Source: Thamnidium elegans
Lineage: Eukaryota > Mucoromycota > Mucoromycetes > Mucorales > Mucoraceae
Assembly: GCA_025201345.1 (NCBI GenBank)
Contig: JAIXMG010000008.1
Span: 186,001 to 250,000, forward strand
DNA: 64,000 nucleotides
Reading direction: 5' to 3'
Shown here one piece after another: positions 58,770 to 64,000 of this stretch; the stretch's first letter is position 1, and every line of letters begins with the position of its first letter. Below the pieces are notes generated by a model. That model saw nothing but the letters and a program-made list of their open reading frames with translations, ran no database searches and was not told the origin of the DNA. Made by a program: the position numbers and the translations under genes.

Positions 58770-59411
58770 AGAACTATGTTGGGATCATCGACATGTGTTA
58801 AAACATCCTCCATCGGATCGTAAACTTTCTCTCCTTCATTAAAAATATTTCCCTGCCCACCTTCATAAAAAAAAAGTATTCATTATTATGTTATATTTTA
58901 TTAGAAAGAGAGAGGGACAAAAGCAGGTATAGAAGATATGCGACAATTAGTGATATATTGTTATAAAATTCGTTAAAAGTCTAAAATAAGATGGTCTTTA
59001 ATAATTTGAAAAGGGATAGTTATTTTATATGAAAGTGAGATTTGAATTCAATGATTGTGTTAAAGATAACCGCTTATAGATTATTGTGATTATTTGTGCA
59101 TAAATAATCTGTGCCTGACGTTTGTGTAAAAGGAAAAATAGTGGTTTTCCTGCTGTACCACAAATAAATAAGTACTTTAATTATTACACAGGTAAATAAT
59201 TAAGTTTGTCAAATAAAATCCAAAGTAGACCTTGAATAGTAATCAAAAGGTTAGATATGTAGCTGGTATATATCAACCAGCGTCACTGTAACTAGGCAAC
59301 ACTACAAAAAAAGGCTACATAAAAAAAGGTCACACAAAAAATGCCACACGTCACACAAATCATGGCAACGAATCACGGGTATAAATTGACCCGTTTTTTT
59401 TTCCTTTTTTG

Positions 59412-59478
<67 letters not shown>

Positions 59479-59582
59479 CTCCTTTTTTTTTCTTCACAAC
59501 TACAAAAGGTAACTGGCCAGATATTTACTAACTATTATTACAGTTTTTGGGACTCTGATCAAGTCTTTTTTCTGTAATAGTA

Positions 59583-59827
59583 GTGCTTATGGTACCATTT
59601 GCGCCTTGTAATCTTTTTTTTTGTGTGTTTGCAGTTTGACTCATCCGTGGTGGTTTTTTTCCGGAGAAGCAGGTTGTGGGTTTACATCCCCATTCCGCTT
59701 TCTCTTACCGCGGGGTGGGGATGTAAATTCACAAGTTGTCTCTTTTGGAAAAAAGCCCTGCAGATGGGTCAAATCTGTAAACCCCCAAAAAAAAAAAATT
59801 GCATGGCGCAAATGGTACCATAAGCAC
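59583..59827. repeat. Diverged palindrome in repeat B2
   Basis: Homologous to 31134-31387. The arm at 59702-59827 matches the B1 arm closely, while the other arm (59583-59690) has many substitutions such as TTGACTCATCCGTGGTGG in place of TTGACCCATCTGCAGGGC. Confidence 0.8.
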
Positions 59828-59997
59828 TGGCTGGTAGAAAGTTGGAGTGATACGAGGAGAGAAGGAAAGTATCATAAAAACATTCTGCTGCAAATAAAAA
59901 AGAGTTGATTTCTAACTTTTTCTTATTTAGCAACCCAACCCAAAGGGCCAAAAAAAACCCCCCCTCTCCCCCCCTCGAAAAAAAAAAGCTATAAATA

Positions 59998-60160
59998 AAA
60001 ATGAGTGTCTTTAAAAATGAGTGTCTTTAAAAATGAGTGTCTTTAAAAATGAGTGTCTTTAAAAATGAGTGTCTTTAAAAATGAGTGTCTTTAAAAATGA
60101 GTGTCTTTAAAAATGAGTGTCTTTAAAAATGAGTATCTTTAAAAATGAGTGTCCTAAAAA
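59998..60160 (+). repeat. 16-bp minisatellite, about 10 units
   Basis: Ten tandem units of AAAAATGAGTGTCTTT, the last two imperfect. It is the expanded counterpart of 30893-30973. Confidence 0.9.
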
Positions 60161-61359
60161 GAGAATGAGAAAGCGTTTTAAAAAAGAACGTCTTAAAAAA
60201 AGAGAATGCATTATAAAAAAAAAAAGAAGGCATTATAAAAAAGGGAAGACATTATAAAAAAGAAAAGGCTTCTTAAAAAGGGAAAGATAATGTCTGCCCT
60301 AATTCTCATTAAATGTAAACATTACCTTAATGTTTTTTTTTCTTCCTTTTAATAATCTATCCGCAACATTCTTAATAAAAACTTACTGTTATTTTTACAG
60401 TAAAATATAATATGTTTGGCTTATTTGGTTTAACATTTGGCATAATGCTTGACAGTTATAATTATGCAATGTGTACATGTAAATGAGGTGCTGGATTTTC
60501 TCATTATATTATTTTTTATTTAATAAAAAATTATAAAGTGTACTTCTCTCGGGTACGGCCTTATAGTTTATATTCTTTTAATTATATTTCTGTTATTATA
60601 CTCTGTAATTGACAGTTGCATTTTCTTTGTACTACAACGACCCCTATTTTAAAACTCAAACAAATGCAAATACAATTCCTTTTACATCTTTCTTTCTTTC
60701 TTTCTTTTACTTTTACTTTTTTTTTCTTTTCTTTTCTTAATATTATCCACCACTTGCGACATGTATTTTGTTTTTTTCTTTTGACATTGAGCATGTAGCA
60801 ATGCAATGTGCCATATTATCCAAGTCAGTTATAAAAACGTAGTAACAATAAAACACTCCAAAGGGACAAGAGCGAAATAATTGAAAGAAGAGAGCAATTG
60901 TGGCGTGATAATTATTGCGGTATTGCAGCTTAAAAAATCGCTCACATAAGAAATCACTGCTAATTTTACCAGCTATAACAAATAACGGTTCTTAAATTAT
61001 TAAAAAACAGAAAAAGCTTTTTGGACCCAAGTTGTATAATACAAAATAGTTGTTTTAAATATATCTTTGATAAAAAAAAAATTAAATACGTACTTTTTTG
61101 TTTTTTTTTCGTTTTTCATTTTTGGGGGTCAACCCCTTTGGTTTTTTGGCCAAAAATCACGGATGGTTTGCGATTTCTCTGGATCCACTTTGCCTTTTGG
61201 TATGGGCAAATCGTTGACAATAAAGTACTTTTTTATGCGCTTCTAATCCATCTTAATTATATCTCTAATGCAAAAATTGAAAGAGTGATCACTGTTTAAA
61301 AATTACTTTTTTTCGACAAAAAAAACGTTTTTTTTAGGGACCACCGAGTTAATTCTTAA

Positions 61360-61410
61360 GGACCACAGGGTACCCGATCCTGAGTTACCCTATATACACC
61401 CATGTGGTCC
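61360..61410. repeat. Palindromic transposon terminus
   Basis: Begins GGACCACAGGGTACCCGATC and ends CCCATGTGGTCC. Same consensus as 14699-14749 (GGTACCCGATCCTRAGTT core). It separates blocks B2 and A2. Confidence 0.65.
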
Positions 61411-61429
61411 CTAAGAAGCCCGTAAAACA

Positions 61430-61733
61430 TAAAATAATAGAGGCTCCATTTGAAGAGCTTAAATATTAGAGTCGCAGCTAAATTTCTTGACTTTTTGATT
61501 GTTCAGTATTGGTGGGTAGTGTGATAATTGATTAAATTGTTTTATTATTTTTTTGTGTATCTTTTTTTTCCCCTTTAACAATGAACATGTAGCCACGCCG
61601 TACGAATCAGTTATAAAATTTAATACTGATAAGAACACTCCTAAGGAGCAAAAAAAAAAAAAGAAAAAAAAAAGCAAAATAATAGGAAGAAAAAGTTCAC
61701 TGAGATATTTTAGGTTGTTCTCAAGTTGCCCTC

Positions 61734-61765
<32 letters not shown>

Positions 61766-62631
61766 GAGACAAACTGTTCATAAAAAGCGGCAAAAACGTG
61801 CTGTTGTCCGTATCATTATTTCCTTGTTGTTTAATTACAAGCTTAGTCGGTAACAAGACACGGTAAGTTACTAATCCTTCACATTTCTGCTTTTTAGTTT
61901 CATTTCTGTAACAGTAACTACGAGGTATCAAAAAAGTGATTCCTCGTTGATACCAACATTGAACTTTCTTCTCATGTATGCTACATAACCTAGTTATTTG
62001 AGTATTACAATTGTAAAGTAGATCTACTTGACTATGTGATCAAATCCATACTTTCTGGTTTCTAATTTAGCTATGGCTGAAAAGTATCAGCGAGATATCA
62101 GCAAATTTGTTACTTGTAATACATCGGAACATCCATCTTCAAAGGAAAATTGTTCAATATTACGTTTATTATCGATCTTTCGAGGCTTTGATTCTGATGG
62201 GTGTTGCCGTGACAAGTGATTCTGAAAACTTGCAAATCCGCGAAGACGAGAAGAGCAGAAAGGACAAATAAAAATTCCAGCTTTATTCGCTTCTACGGTA
62301 ATAGTAGCTATTATTTTATCTACGTTAGTTTAACTCCAAACGAACTTTTTTTTTTTTCATAGATCAAATTTTTTTGTATGCATGATGGATTAAAGTTATA
62401 TCTTTTCAGGGTATAGAGTTTTTAGCGTGTAGTAATAAATAAATATCTTTTAAATATTAATACCTTTCGTAACCGACTTGTTCATATATAATCTTTTCGT
62501 TATATTTATTTTACTTATGAGCGGTTTTAGCACTTATATATTTAAGCCATTATAGTTAGTTTGTCCTGTCCTGTCCTACACGTCTGAAATATATCACAAT
62601 ATCTCTATTCGAGTTGCGAATAATTTTATAG
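61430..62631 (-). mobile_element. Repeat A2, inverted partner of 15298-16490
   Basis: Carries the complement of the A1 zinc-finger ORF relic (about 62100-62340), the second short frame (61931-61710) and a (GA)n run. Differences from A1 are few, so the two copies are relatively young. Confidence 0.75.
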
Positions 62632-63054
62632 TCGTAGATTTAGGAAGTGTTTTGTTATAAATATCAATATACTTCAGTCCTTGGACAGAAGTAAAAATAA
62701 AACATCTCAATAAAATTATAGCATTCTCTTTAAAATTATTTATTATTTTTAAGTCGTTGTGCTAATGTTGCATGATGGTGTGATACTATTCAAGTTCCTT
62801 GTGAGTTGGGTATCCTCAAGCCTTGGCACTATAAGAATACCACTAAAAAACAAGATTTTAAAACATTAAAACAAAAATATATGTACACAATCTATTTAAC
62901 ATTTTATTGATAGTTTTAATTTTGTATTTGCTTCGATTGCGGGGTAAGTTAAAATATGCTGGTTATTATTCTATGTTGTTTCGTTTGTTTTTTGACGTGG
63001 TTTTCTGGCTAGAAGATAAAGAAATGTGTATTTACAATAGCAAGTTATTATATG

Positions 63055-63091
<37 letters not shown>

Positions 63092-63100
63092 TGATTTTAT
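62632..63100. other. Spacer upstream of the end of the helicase gene
   Basis: AT-rich, with a run of about 32 T at 63059-63090 just after the helicase stop codon on the minus strand, likely near its 3' UTR. No gene recognised. Confidence 0.5.
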
Positions 63101-64000
63101 TTAAGCTTCTTTTTTATCTCCTTCGTCCTTCTTTGCCTTCTTTTCTTTTTTTTCCTTCTTTTCCTTTTCTGCAGCGACTCTCTTACGCTTCTTGGATGCT
63201 TCAATCATATCCCTAATGATAACAAATATAAGTTCAGTTATACGACTTACTCTAGCAACGATATAAATACTTACTGCTTCTTCTTTTGACTAAATCTATC
63301 AAACTTGGATGTACTATCAATATGATCACGGGCAATACCTTGACGCATCTTCTGCTTTTGGTTATGATTCAAGTTCTTAATGTTCAACATCCATTCAGGT
63401 ACGTTACAACCAGACTCCTTCATAACATTAACAACACCCTTCATATATTGTAAATCTTCTTGAGTGTAATAAGTAACAGCCTCACCTTGGCGACCAGCAC
63501 GACCAGTACGACCAATTCTATGAATATAACTTGCAACAGTTTGAGGGAAATCGTAATTAATAACCAAGTTAACACCCTTAAAATCTAAACCACGAGCCAT
63601 TAGCTCTGTTGCAATCAAAACCCAGATTTTACCAACACGGAATTGATCAATAATGTTATCACGCTGAGCTTTAGTTCTATCCGAATGAATAACCTCTACA
63701 TTAATACCATCGAAAACCAATTCATGGAAAAGTTCCTTGGCACGTTCAATAGATTGGACAAAGATCAAAACGGGTGGTTTAATACCCTTTTGAACCAATT
63801 GACGTAACGCGATCATCTTTCCTGCTTCTGTACCAGTAAATAATAATTCTTGTTTAATTGTATCTGTAGCAGCATTCCTATATAATAAAAAATTTCATAT
63901 AATCAGCACTTGATCCCCTTCCTTTCAACTCAATAGTCAAACTTACTTTGAACCGATAACAATACGAATAGGATCATGCATAACAGTCTTTGCAAGCTCT
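63101..64000 (-). CDS. ROK1: DEAD-box RNA helicase, Rok1/DDX52 type, 3' part
   Basis: Four exon pieces: 64000-63947 (open at the window edge), 63877-63275, 63212-63101, with the 5' end outside. The helicase C-terminal domain is clear: VLIFVQSIERAKELFHEL, VEVIHSDRTKAQRDNI, VLIATELMARGLDFKGVNLV, INYDFPQ, YIHRIGRTGRAGR. The sequences FVQSIERAKELFHEL and ELMARG-D-F-KGVNLVINYDFP are typical of Rok1/DDX52, which acts in 18S rRNA processing in the nucleolus. After this come MLNIKNLNHNQKQKMRQGIA and a Lys/Glu-rich tail ending KKDEGDKKEA, a nuclear/nucleolar basic tail. The C-terminus is the stop at 63101-63103. Confidence 0.9.

Larger units (their letters stand above)
58770..62631. mobile_element. 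Composite 3.9-kb repeat (C2 + B2 + A2)
   Basis: Three blocks in order: C2 (58770-59043), a direct copy of the 5' end of the Tc1-like element at 17398-17661; B2 (58975-61300), the inverse of repeat B1; and A2 (61430-62631), the inverse of repeat A1. A GGACCAC-type palindromic terminus (61360-61410) lies between B2 and A2. It carries the same internal landmarks as its partners. No intact transposase is present. The order suggests nested insertions or one large element from which A1 and B1 are partial copies. Confidence 0.65.

Overview
This window is nuclear DNA of a filamentous fungus, most probably an early-diverging one of the Mucoromycota (Mucorales-like). The evidence is very AT-rich sequence with long homopolymer runs, many short GT-AG introns (about 50-110 bp) in nearly every gene, typical fungal genes (division 1 chitin synthase, GH3 beta-glucosidases, Zn2Cys6 regulator, NUFIP1/Rsa1, Rok1), and a dense load of decayed Tc1/mariner-like and TnpB/Fanzor-like transposons of a style I associate with Mucorales. 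The species cannot be named from sequence alone. Identifications rest on motif and family recognition by eye; no database search was possible.

Layout. 0-12 kb is a gene block: the 5' end of a TFG-like PB1 protein (minus), an M13 metallopeptidase-like membrane protein with altered active-site residues, an SPX-RING protein ending in a CaaX box, a small membrane protein with a PPPY tail, a Sel1-repeat protein, an alpha/beta hydrolase and 6-pyruvoyl-tetrahydropterin synthase. 12-18 kb is a transposon graveyard: a broken orphan gene, a MITE copy, a zinc-finger-bearing repeat (A1) and a Tc1-like element with about 43-bp terminal inverted repeats. 18-22.6 kb is AT-rich and apparently gene-free. 22.6-27.8 kb carries an F-box protein and a transcription factor with two tandem Zn2Cys6 clusters. 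29.7-32 kb is a 2.2-kb repeat (B1) containing a near-perfect 254-bp palindrome; a tRNA-Gly(TCC) lies about 130 bp beyond it.

33-50.8 kb is the second gene block: TM2-domain protein, secreted Cys-rich protein, a 56-aa membrane microprotein, a mitochondrial PPR protein, NUFIP1-like snoRNP assembly factor, chitin synthase, two tandem GH3 beta-glucosidases and mitochondrial ribosomal protein uL13m. 51-59 kb mixes real genes (Mog1, an EI24/Rrt8-like membrane protein) with relics: a zinc-knuckle ORF, a MITE, a gene split by a Tc1 transposase fragment, and two TnpB/Fanzor-like fragments on opposite strands. 58.8-62.6 kb is a composite 3.9-kb repeat joining counterparts of B1 and A1 in inverted orientation and a fragment of the Tc1-like element. 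The window closes with the 3' half of a DEAD-box helicase of the Rok1/DDX52 type.

The genes do not form one pathway. Themes are cell wall and extracellular carbohydrate (chitin synthase, GH3 pair, secreted protein), phosphate or membrane signalling (SPX-RING, TM2, EI24-like, PPPY protein), and RNA or ribosome biogenesis (NUFIP1, Rok1, uL13m, PPR). The most unusual items are the probable M13 pseudopeptidase, the CaaX-tagged SPX-RING protein, the double zinc-cluster regulator, the TnpB/Fanzor-like relics and the palindrome-bearing repeats.
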